This document shows positions 55,977 through 64,000 of a stretch of 64,000 bases of DNA, one piece after another. The number at the start of each line of letters is the position of its first letter. The stretch's first letter is position 1. The notes beneath the pieces were generated by a model that saw only the letters and a program-made list of their open reading frames with translations, was not told the origin of the DNA and ran no database searches. Origin of the DNA: Euptelea pleiosperma (taxonomy: Eukaryota; Streptophyta; Magnoliopsida; Ranunculales; Eupteleaceae); contig CM068552.1 of assembly GCA_035048495.1 (NCBI GenBank), positions 24,430,154-24,494,153 on the forward strand, in the 5' to 3' direction. The position numbers and the translations under genes are program-made.

Positions 55977-58949
55977 TGTAAGTAGGTTTTTTCCGCGTCG
56001 TTGGTTACGGAAACCCTAGATTCAACACAATTTGTAATTATCCGAGACTTTTGACCTGTAAAATTAGTAATTTTGCACAGTGGCTCGTGTCGGATGTCGA
56101 TCCGCACTCGAGATTAATCTGATTAGCGCAATAATGAACATAAAATGAAGGTAAATTTACAGAGAATGGAACATAATTTTATTCAAATCAACTTCATTCA
56201 ATCGAATATGTCTCTTACAATCAAGTAAAAATAACTAAATTATAAAGCATAAAAAAAAAAATTAAATAAACTAGAGAGAGAAAGAGAGAACTAGAGAGAG
56301 AAAATTAAACCTATAGAGAGAGAAAGAAATAGAGACAGAACGTGAGAAAAAACAAAGAGAGGTAGAAATAGAAACTAGAGAGTGGAGAAAGACAAGAAGA
56401 TAAGTCCTAGAGAGAGAAAGTGATTGAAGAATAAGAGAGAAAGTGTAGACTTACCATCCAACCTACCCAATGGTGAAGGGTACCACAATGAAGATCAAAG
56501 GAGATGGCAGCTAGCGTGAGGGAGAGATGGTGGTGCGATGGTGCATGAGAAGGAAGGTTGCACATGTGTGGTGGCTCAAGGGAGAAGATCCCACCACCAC
56601 CTGATTGGAGTTGCAGATACGGTGGGAAGATGAGAGGAGAACGAAGAACAACCACTTGCAACTGGTGGTTAGTGTTGGTGGCTGAGGAGCTATGGAGAAG
56701 CAGCAGGTAGCGGTCCTTTAGATGTGCACGGCCAGACACTACACCAACAAGTGAAGGAAATGATGCAGACCTGCAAAGAGGGGCTCATGAAGGAGACGTT
56801 GTAGATCTGAAAATGGTTGCATGCCGTCTGGTGGAACTTGCAACGTGAAGGAGGTGAAGAAGATGGTGGGCACACAGTTCAGCAGTGATAATCGAAGACG
56901 AGGAGGGTAGCACGTGGAGGAAGACGTACGATCTCTTACCAGAGTTGCAGGGTGTAGGTGTCGGCTGAATGTGGAAATCAACGGACAATTCCAGCGTGCA
57001 ACTCCAGACAATGGTGAAGGCGTAGTGGACTGTGGATGTGCCCGGAAGATTGGAGAAGCTCGTGAGAACGGTGATGTGAGTAGCAGCCACCACCGTGGAT
57101 AACAGATGTGTGTGGGAGAAAGGGTAGAGATGGAGAGATCAACACTAGTTGATGCGCTCGTGAGGATGAAAGGAGGCATCACCGTTGTGGAGGGGTGCAA
57201 GGCTTGCTTCAACGTTGCTGTTTAGTGCAGCAAAGGGTGGCTCCAATGGAGGAGCCATTAGAACCATGGAGAGAAGGGGAGAGACTGTGGTATAGATGGC
57301 TGTGGAGTTGCAAGGGCTGTCTGTACTTTGGGCGATGGTGAAGGGTTGTGCGTGGAGGATGGCAGGAGCTTGCACGGTCTAATGGTGGCTGGAGAACCAG
57401 CAAAAATGAAAGGGGGGGGCGATGGCAGCAGTGGAGTTCTGCCTGAGTTTTAATGGTGCTTCACCAATCTGGCGTGGAAGGAGAAGAAACGAGAAGAAGA
57501 ATAGCAGAAGGAGAAGGAGCTTACCGTGTGGGGTTGCTGGGTTCGTGATGAACCGTGAGGAGGAGGCGGTGCTGTAGGGCTGCAATTCCGGCGGTGGTTC
57601 AAATGGAGAAGACGGTGGTGGAAGTGAACGGTGCAGGCGGTGCTGTAGGGCTGCAATTCCGGCGGTGGTTCAAATGGAGAAGACGGTGGTGGAAGTGAAC
57701 GGTGCAGGCGGTGCTAGTGGTGCTGCTCACCTTTGCAGACGCAGGAAGAAGAAGAAAAAGAAGAAGAAGAAGGAGAAGAAGAAGCGGCCGGAGTTCTGCA
57801 ACTCCGGCGAGAAGAAGAAGAAGAAGAAGAAGAAAGGGAAGGAAGAAGAGAAGGAGAACGTGGGGGATGGTTTTTGGGAGAGAAAAGAGAAGAAAGGTGG
57901 GGGATTAGAGTTCCAAAGAACCCTTCTCCTTCCCCTTTTAAAGCTCCCTAGTTTCCATTAATGAAATTAGGGAATTTTTGAAATAAATTTTTTTTTTTTT
58001 TAAGTAAAACTCTACTTTTCTTTGGGGAATGTCCCAATTTAGTGGACCCCCCATTTTTTAAAATTTAATTAAAATTATTTTGAAATTCACGAGGTCTACT
58101 AACTGGTCGGACAGCGGGTCGATGATGATGGGCCCGGCTACTGGCCCACATGGATTGATGATGTCCATCGTCTCACAAGATGATGTGACAGACAGTCTGA
58201 TGGCGATCGGATGGATGGTGACTTGATTGGGACCCAGATTGGTAGATCGACGGATCTAGAGAGATCCAACGGTCTGATTGAAGATCCAACGGTCAGAAAG
58301 CTAAGGGAGATGAGATAGAGCCGATGGGCAAGAGTTCTGGGGTTAGGTCAGTAGATTCGAGGACCGAGAGATAAAGAGAGAATAAGGAGAGATGAGAGAG
58401 AAAGTATCAGAAAATGGAGATAAAAGTATTGCCAGAGGGTCTGGAACCCTGGTCTTCACTGTGACCATCCTCACGCTTCTCCAGTAAAGTAGACTATCAT
58501 TCCTTGCTGACTCATGTGGCTTTAAACGCTTTGGTCCGTCTTTTGGTCATTGGCTCTTCTACTCTCTTCGTTCTATGGGTCGACTTTTTGGTCCTCTTAT
58601 TCAGCCCATATTTGGCCCATATCTTCTAGTCATAGCATGTGGGCTCTTTAAGCTTTGATAATGGGCTTTCCTGATCGATGTGGGCTCGCAAGTCTCGAGA
58701 ATTGTCCCATCGGGGTTTCCTGCGACAGAAGAAGCGCGTAATGAGACTCTATCAGAATGACTTCATGTCTAGACTTCCGAAAATGTGTTTAATGCATGCA
58801 AATATACCATTTCGTCCAGAAAAGTGTGTTCTACGCAACACAAAAGACTCTTACGTAGAAAAGTAGATAAATAGAGTATTTTAACGTAGGAGAATGCAAT
58901 AACGCTAAAAGGATAATTGCTTAAAATAAGCACTTTTGAGCGAATATCA
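55977..58949 (-). repeat. E3 5' LTR
   Basis: 2,973 bp, TG...CA. Compared with 40718-43643 it has a 71-bp tandem duplication at about 57573-57715 (unit starting GGCGGTGCTGTAGGGCTGCA) and lacks the TA run. Otherwise the two look alike with scattered substitutions. Confidence 0.9.
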
Positions 58950-58954
58950 CCAAT

Positions 58955-59300
58955 ATATAAATTAGAAGTTTTGGAATGGGATGATTTTTGATGAGGATGG
59001 TCTCTATGGTGAGGAGATCACCCTCACAAAAATTCAAATCATTCCGATATTCATAACATGGTTAACAAGTTGAAGAATTATGGACCGTCTATTTTTTCCC
59101 GCTAACTTGAAACCTACATTTGATAGTGTTAGAAATTTCAGAATGGGCTGATTTTTTTTTTTTAGGGGTGATCTATATGGTGAGGAGATCATCCTCACCA
59201 AAAATCAGCCATTGATTTATCTTCCATGTGGGTACAGCAAAATTGTGTGTGAAATTATGTGTCCGCTGAACCTGACCCTTAAAGTTATACTCCCATCATG
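58955..59300. repeat. Right arm of the palindromic element split by E3
   Basis: Contains two inverted-related phrases: GGTCTCTATGGTGAGGAGATCACC near 59010 and GATCTATATGGTGAGGAGATCATC near 59170. The end, near 59240-59290, is an inverted match of 40640-40690. No gene. Confidence 0.6.
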
Positions 59301-59992
59301 GGGTCCGTCTTCTCCACCATGAGGAGCCCCAGAGTCCATTTTTTTTGGTCACATACATCTTTGAGCACGGATGCTCACAGACGTCCGAATGAGCCACGTA
59401 TTTTAAGAGATCACTGACCGCATTTATGTTTGATCCCTATGTAGGAGGATCTACCGGCCAAAAACCAGTTTGATTGATGACATCTAATCATTGGATTTTG
59501 AGTCTTTTAAATGGGTTGATTTTATTTGATGTACTCAGATCCAATGGCTAGAAATCACCAATTAGACTGCATTTTGGTCTGTAAGCCCACACAGGGATGG
59601 GCTAAACATCCAACAGTCAGTGATGTCTAAGAATGTGCTATGTGGCTCATACAGACGTACATCCGTCAGCAAAAATTTACTCCAGAGCCCACAAAGGAGT
59701 AAAACTTTGGTTTGGTGACGGACGTTGACAATGGACAATAATGGATGTTTGGCCCATCCCTAGGTGGACCTACGTACCAAAATCAGCCTCATTAGTAATT
59801 TCAAGCCTTTGGATCTTTGTACCCCGCTCATCCTTAGTAATTTCAACGTTGATGGCGGACCACAGTATGAGCCAAGTAGCACACTCTTAGAGTTCGCTGA
59901 ACCTTAGGTGGACCGCTTGATTAGTGATTCATCAATATTGATCGCGGGCCACAGTATGTGCCATGTGGCACACTCTTAGAGGGAGAAATCTA
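59301..59992. other. MITE-derived spacer, no gene
   Basis: Repeats of the phrases ATGTTTGGCCCATCCCTAGG, CACTCTTAGAG and GCCATGTGGCACAC recur in direct and inverted form, as expected for old MITEs inserted into each other. No coding sequence is seen. Confidence 0.5.
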
Positions 59993-60178
59993 GTATGCAA
60001 CGATTTACATACTTAAAAAGTATGCAAACATTGTCAGTACTGTTGGATTTCCCTTGAAAAATGTGTTATTTCAATATTTTTAAAAAAAATATTTTATTAA
60101 TTAAAAATACGTTTTTCAATGAGCATTTAATGGTGGACACAATGTTTTCATACTTTTAAGTATGCAAACGTTGCATAC
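59993..60178. mobile_element. 186-bp MITE
   Basis: The left end GTATGCAACGATTTACATAC and the right end, read in reverse, GTATGCAACGTTTGCATAC form TIRs of about 30 bp. No clear TSD is seen. The right end abuts the next MITE directly. Confidence 0.6.
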
Positions 60179-60345
60179 GAGTAAAACTTCATCACACGAA
60201 ATTGTAAATCACACAAAACACAGCCAATGAGTTCTCGGCACGTACACAAGTGCTTTTGCAACGTACCCATGTGCTTTTTAGGTGTACGTGCCGAGAACTC
60301 ATTGGCTGTGTTTTGTGATTGATCTGATTTGCACTAGACCGAGCC
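60179..60345. mobile_element. Truncated copy of the GAGTAAAACTTC MITE
   Basis: Starts GAGTAAAACTTCATCACACG and carries the long inverted arms (CACAGCCAATGAGTTCTCGG against its complement near 60290-60310). It lacks the right terminus that is present at 60822-60974. Confidence 0.65.
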
Positions 60346-60394
60346 CTCTTAGAGATTAAAAATTTAAAATCACTGATTAGGATGACCTTTGGTA

Positions 60395-60797
60395 GAGTAA
60401 AACTTGTGTCACAAGATGTTGTGACGGAAGCCGGTCACAGCACTCAATACGAGCATGTGGCATATTATTAGAGGACAATGACCGTATGGATGTTTGGCCA
60501 GTCCTTCGATGGACCGATACACAACAAATCACCCGGATTAGTGATTTCTAACCAATTCGATTGAAGTTATTTTCATGGGTTGATTTTAACGGTAAGAATT
60601 TGAGCATTATTGAGCGTTATTTGGGTGCAAAAATCTAAAGGTTGTAAATCACTAATCAGGATGATTTTTGGTTTTTAGGTCCACCGAGGAACTGGCCAAA
60701 CATCCATACAGTCAGCGCCCTCTGATCGTGTGCCACGTGGCTTGTATTGAGTGCTGTGACTGGCTTCCGTCAACATCATGTGACACAAGTTTTACTA
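60395..60797. mobile_element. 403-bp Mutator-like MITE, 9-bp TSD
   Basis: The terminal inverted repeat AGTAAAACTTGTGTCACA extends inward to about 100 bp or more with indels. Only the outermost base differs. The TSD CCTTTGGTA is at 60386-60394 and 60798-60806. A 9-bp TSD and long TIRs are the marks of Mutator-like elements. Confidence 0.8.
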
Positions 60798-60821
60798 CCT
60801 TTGGTAGGTAGGTCCACTTAG

Positions 60822-60974
60822 GAGTAAAACTTCCATCACACGAAATTGTAAATCACACAAAACACAGCCAATGAGTTCGTACACAAGTGCTTTTGCTTTT
60901 TAGGTGCATGTGCCGAGAACTCATTGGCTGTGTTTTGTGTGATTTGCAATCCCATTGTGACAGAAGTTTTACTC
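60822..60974. mobile_element. 153-bp Mutator-like MITE, 9-bp TSD
   Basis: TIRs GAGTAAAACTTC at both ends and a further inverted pair (AAAACACAGCCAATGAGTT). The TSD TCCACTTAG is at 60813-60821 and 60975-60983. It is the intact version of the copy at 60179-60345. Confidence 0.8.
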
Positions 60975-61009
60975 TCCACTTAGGAATGGGCCAAACGTCC
61001 ATAAAACAA

Positions 61010-61263
61010 AATATGCCACGTGTCTCATAGTGTGGTCAAATCGTCAGTACCCACCTCCCACGGCAAGGTCCCACTTAATTTTTTCTGCTTCTCTCTGTCT
61101 CATTGTCTCGTCTCTTCGTTCACCTGCACATGTCTCCATCGTTTCTTCAGATCAGTGGGGGTTCCGAAGAAGAAGAAGAAGAGATTTGAAGTGGCAAAGG
61201 CAGTGAGGACGAAGAAGACGTGGCAGAGGAAGTAAGCAATGCAGTCACTCAGTTGCTCTGCTT
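61010..61263 (+). other. Possible 5' exon of an unidentified host gene
   Basis: After the MITE cluster, composition changes to a CT-rich leader (CTTCTCTCTGTCTCATTGTC), followed by a purine-rich basic reading frame (VPKKKKKRFEVAKAVRTKKT, about 61155-61220) and a good splice donor, TTTG|TAAGTT or CTTT|GTAAGTT, near 61263. No ATG begins that frame upstream in good context. I do not recognise the product. It could equally be a noncoding exon or chance. Confidence 0.2.
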
Positions 61264-61990
61264 TGTAAGTTAAAAACTACTTTACTTTACGTTGTTACTG
61301 AAGTCTTTTGTTCTTTTATAACCACCATTAACTATTTTATGGAATCTTAGAAGTAAGAATAGTTCCTCCTGTTAATTTGATCTTGGTTTTTGTTTGTAGT
61401 GAAGAACCTTGGAAATTTTTGTATTACTGTTAGCTGTTTGATCACACACTTCGGTTGCTCAATTTCATAATTAGATGCTGTACAGGAGGAGCCTATTCTG
61501 CCTTGTTTTCTCAGCATTTAACATTTTCAATTTTAAGTTCCAACTAGCATTTGAAATCTATTGAACATGGTGCGGGTTTTTCATTTTGTGTTCACAGACT
61601 CACAAACATGTCAAGAAACAGTCTGTTATATCAAATTAATGTTTCTTAGTATCGTCAGTTATAAGATGGTACTTGATCAGGGTAGGGGTTGTATGTATGC
61701 ATGACATGATGAGCTTGGAGGAAAATCTGGGAATGATGTAAATTACCTGACAACATAGCTCGGGCAGAGAGATTTCAAACCAATTGATCAAAGGATTCTG
61801 AGGTCCTTAAAGATTCTTGGAGGATGCCTAATATTTCGGTCAGTGACTTATTTGAGTGTATCATTTATATTTAGCTCCAAATGTGTATACATCACCCTGG
61901 GCTCGGTGAAGTTTGGCCATAGCAGTAAGAATTTTTGAGATGTGAGTTGCAATTTGTTGATGCTCCTAAGAGAATGGACTAATTAATTTT
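61264..61990. other. AT-rich unassigned region
   Basis: T-rich, intron-like sequence without repeats shared elsewhere in the window and without a supported reading frame. Confidence 0.3.
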
Positions 61991-62156
61991 AGCTGCTCTA
62001 AGAGGATGAGAGGAAGGACGAAGGAAACATGGATTCAGGTAGTGAAAAAAGATTTGAGGACACATGCTTTGATGAAAGATAGAGCCTTAGATAGCATCAT
62101 TTTAGAGTTTGTTTTGTTCTGGGGCATTGGATCATTTGGCACTGAGAGGAGGTAAC
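61991..62156 (+). pseudogene. Small LINE-like RT C-terminal remnant
   Basis: The frame reads KRMRGRTKETWIQVVKKDLR and then MKDRALDS. This resembles the GRPKxTWxxVVxKDL...DRA signature at the C-terminus of plant L1-type reverse transcriptase proteins. Only about 55 codons remain, ending at a stop at 62154-62156. There is no poly-A tail or TSD in evidence. Confidence 0.35.
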
Positions 62157-62692
62157 TTGAGCGCTTTGAATGATCCAAGCATGTGCCAATTCAATCCAAA
62201 CGAAGCCAAGAAAGAAGCTTCTTTTTTTGGCAGACAAGAAGAAGAAGGCATACCTCGATTGCTGGGGTCTTGGACAGGTGGGGTTTTGCAAAAGAACTTT
62301 TTCTTATTCTTCTCCTCTTTTTGGAAGCAATCAAGGGGTTAAAGTCCAAGACGAGTTTAATAATTTGTGCAAAAACAAGAAAACAATAATAATAAAACTA
62401 CTTATTGGTTTGATTCTGGCAAGTAAAACGATTTATATCGAGTTGAGCCCAAGTCAGTCAAAGTCTGATTGAGTTGAAAACAATCTAGGGTAATTTCAAA
62501 TTCACCAGTGAATCTTGTCTCAAATCCAAGATGATTCCTAGTTCACTTGGGCGATCCAACTCGAGATTGTCCATGACTTAAAGCATGCTAGATAGAATAT
62601 AATGACAAAACAAGATTTATCTTGCGAAACCTAAATAGTCATGGGAGGAGGAGGAAGAGAGAATGGACCACTTGCAAGGATTAATGCTCTTA
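62157..62692. other. Spacer, no gene
   Basis: No supported coding sequence. Short reading frames across 62109-62472 overlap one another in three frames and look random. Confidence 0.4.
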
Positions 62693-62701
62693 GTTGGGTT
62701 C

Positions 62702-63630
62702 CAAGGTTCTAAACTTCGACTTCGCCTTGAACTTTGGTCAGTTAAAATTCGGAATTAATTCGGGGAAGTTCAATTCGATTTAGAGAATTTTTGTAAGACT
62801 TTGCTAACTTAAAGAAGTTTGGAGAAGTTTTGCCAAAACATTAGTAAAATACACTGATTTTTAAGGATATGATAAAACAAGCATGATTAAGCACCTATAA
62901 CTCATTATATCATAAAAAAAACCATTTGGAGCAATATAAGCAAGATTAATATCGTTTCTCATATTGACGCAAGTATCTAAAGTATTTGAATTTTTTTTAA
63001 GATGAGTTATAAGTGTTTTACCATGCCTCTTTTATCATATCCTTAAGCATCATTGTGTTTTATTATGCTTGTTTTATCATATACGGCTAATTTCTTGGAC
63101 TTTAGCATTTTTAGTACAAAAATTGCAAAAATGTGTGTTATACTTCTTATGAGTTTATGACTTAGTATCTTAGTACTTGCTTAAAAAAAGAATCTCAAAC
63201 TTTTGATACTTGTGTCAATATGAGTTAAAACGATATATTTTATTTTTTTGAGTGAAACGAAATATATATATATATTTTTTAGTGAAACGATATTAATCTT
63301 GCTTAGGTTCCTCTAAATGGTTGTTTTTAGGATATAGTGAGTTATAAGTGATTTAACATGCATATTTTATCAAATCCTTAAAAATCAGTGTGTTTTACAA
63401 ACATTTCGGCAAAATTCTCCAAACTTCTCTAAATCGGCGAATTAATTCGGCGAATTTTTGTACTGAAAAAGGCTAAACTTCGAGAAATTAGCCGAATTTT
63501 GTCGAATTAAGCGAATTAATTCGGCGAAGTTTTGGCGAATTTTTGTAATTTTTTTACTGCATGTACACTTTAATTCGGTGATTCAAAATTCAGCGAATTT
63601 CGGTCGAATTTTGGCGAATTTTAAAACCAT
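62702..63630. mobile_element. 929-bp foldback/Mutator-like element, 9-bp TSD
   Basis: Imperfect inverted arms of about 260 bp: ATACACTGATTTTTAAGGAT near 62850 pairs with TCCTTAAAAATCAGTGTGTT near 63376, and GCAAGATTAATATCGTTTC near 62939 pairs with AACGATATTAATCTTGC near 63286. The ends are AGGTTCTAAACTTCG and the complement ATGGTTTTAAAATTCG. The flanks GTTGGGTTC at 62693-62701 and 63631-63639 give a 9-bp TSD. The right half is rich in AATTCGGCGAA units. It encodes nothing. Confidence 0.65.
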
Positions 63631-63639
63631 GTTGGGTTC

Positions 63640-64000
63640 ATGGTTGTAAAATTTTGTCTGGGATTTTCTAAGTCGGTTAGATTAATCACTCTGATTTAAA
63701 TTAGGATTGGTTTCATGTGATTAGTTTCCCTGGACCGTGACCAAAGTGATTAGGTTAATCGGATTATTTGGATTATTTGGATTTTTATAAACCTATTCAA
63801 CCCCCCCCCTAGGGTGCTCAGATTGACTGAGTAAACTTGGTCTCAACGTCGAACAATCCATATCACAGATATATTTAATACAGATTCGTTTATATTAATC
63901 TAACAAAATTAAGTGCGGAAAATAAATCAATGCACATGATTTTTAACGAGGAAACCTAGTCTATTCGGTCTCATATTATGTTGGCTGATGGCTCCACTCC
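63640..64000 (-). mobile_element. Copia-like LTR/leader edge, partial
   Basis: Contains CCTATTCAACCCCCCCCCTAGGG (about 63792-63814) and GATTTTTAACGAGGAAACC (about 63939-63957), phrases common at plant copia LTR borders. It runs out of the window, so class and orientation are tentative. Bases 63640-63780 show nothing specific. Confidence 0.3.

Larger units (their letters stand above)
40718..58949 (-). mobile_element. E3: Athila-like Ty3/gypsy element with gag-pol, TSD CCAAT
   Basis: The LTRs are 40718-43643 (3') and 55977-58949 (5'), with TSD CCAAT at 40713-40717 and 58950-58954. Internal length is 12,333 bp, or about 9.4 kb without the nested solo LTR at 52687-55621. From right to left: 5' LTR, PBS, leader, gag, protease, RT, RNase H, integrase, 3' noncoding region, PPT and 3' LTR. 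The domain order and the RT/integrase motifs are those of Ty3/gypsy, and gag, linker and PBS fit the Athila lineage. No chromodomain and no env-like ORF were found. Six stop codons make it non-functional at present. Confidence 0.95.

Overview
This window looks like nuclear DNA from a flowering plant, in an intergenic or heterochromatic region built almost wholly from transposable elements. The evidence is large Ty3/gypsy and copia-type LTR sequences, plant-type PBS and PPT signals, many MITEs, AT-rich spacers, and no intact host gene. The species cannot be named from the sequence. Coordinates of LTRs were set by reading TG...CA ends and matching 5-bp target-site duplications (TSDs) by eye.

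Layout. (1) 1-3903: the 3' end of a Tat-like gypsy element on the minus strand, comprising an LTR, a PPT and a decayed intron-containing gene antisense to the element. (2) 3904-4721 and 16000-16874: a copia-like LTR fragment on the minus strand, split by Athila-like element E1 (4722-15999, TSD TAAAC). (3) 16875-17843: a Tekay/Del-like LTR fragment. (4) 18049-38297: a 2.75-kb Tekay/Del-like solo LTR (TSD GTAAG). It is split by an Athila-like solo LTR (19313-25075, TSD TATAC), which itself holds an inverted Athila-like solo LTR (19410-21952, TSD GTAAT). It is split again by a Tat-like solo LTR (25391-37116, TSD CCTAC), which holds Athila-like element E2 (26013-36384, TSD TAAGT). (5) 38303-40717: spacer, a copia-like LTR and MITE-like repeats. 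(6) 40718-58949: E3, the only copy with gag-pol (TSD CCAAT). An inverted solo LTR sits in its leader (52687-55621, TSD GTGAT). (7) 58955-63640: clustered Mutator-like MITEs, a possible host exon and a 0.9-kb foldback element. (8) 63780-64000: a copia-like edge.

How the parts relate. E1, E2 and E3 are all on the minus strand and share LTR ends, a tRNA-Asp-type PBS, leader, 3' noncoding block and PPT. E3 keeps gag, protease, RT, RNase H and integrase in one uninterrupted reading register of about 1,920 codons, broken only by six in-frame stop codons. E1 and E2 share one rearranged structure: no capsid domain, zinc knuckle, protease, RT, RNase H or integrase, but a retained and remodelled gag/linker reading frame. 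Their internal regions are almost the same length (5,559 and 5,562 bp). I read them as two copies of a non-autonomous Athila-like family that would depend on proteins from E3-like partners.

The most interesting signals are this non-autonomous family with its tandem 30-residue module, a PPT core repeated three times at fixed spacing in all three elements, near-perfect hairpins in the transcribed part of most LTR copies, and a seven-insertion nest readable from intact TSDs.
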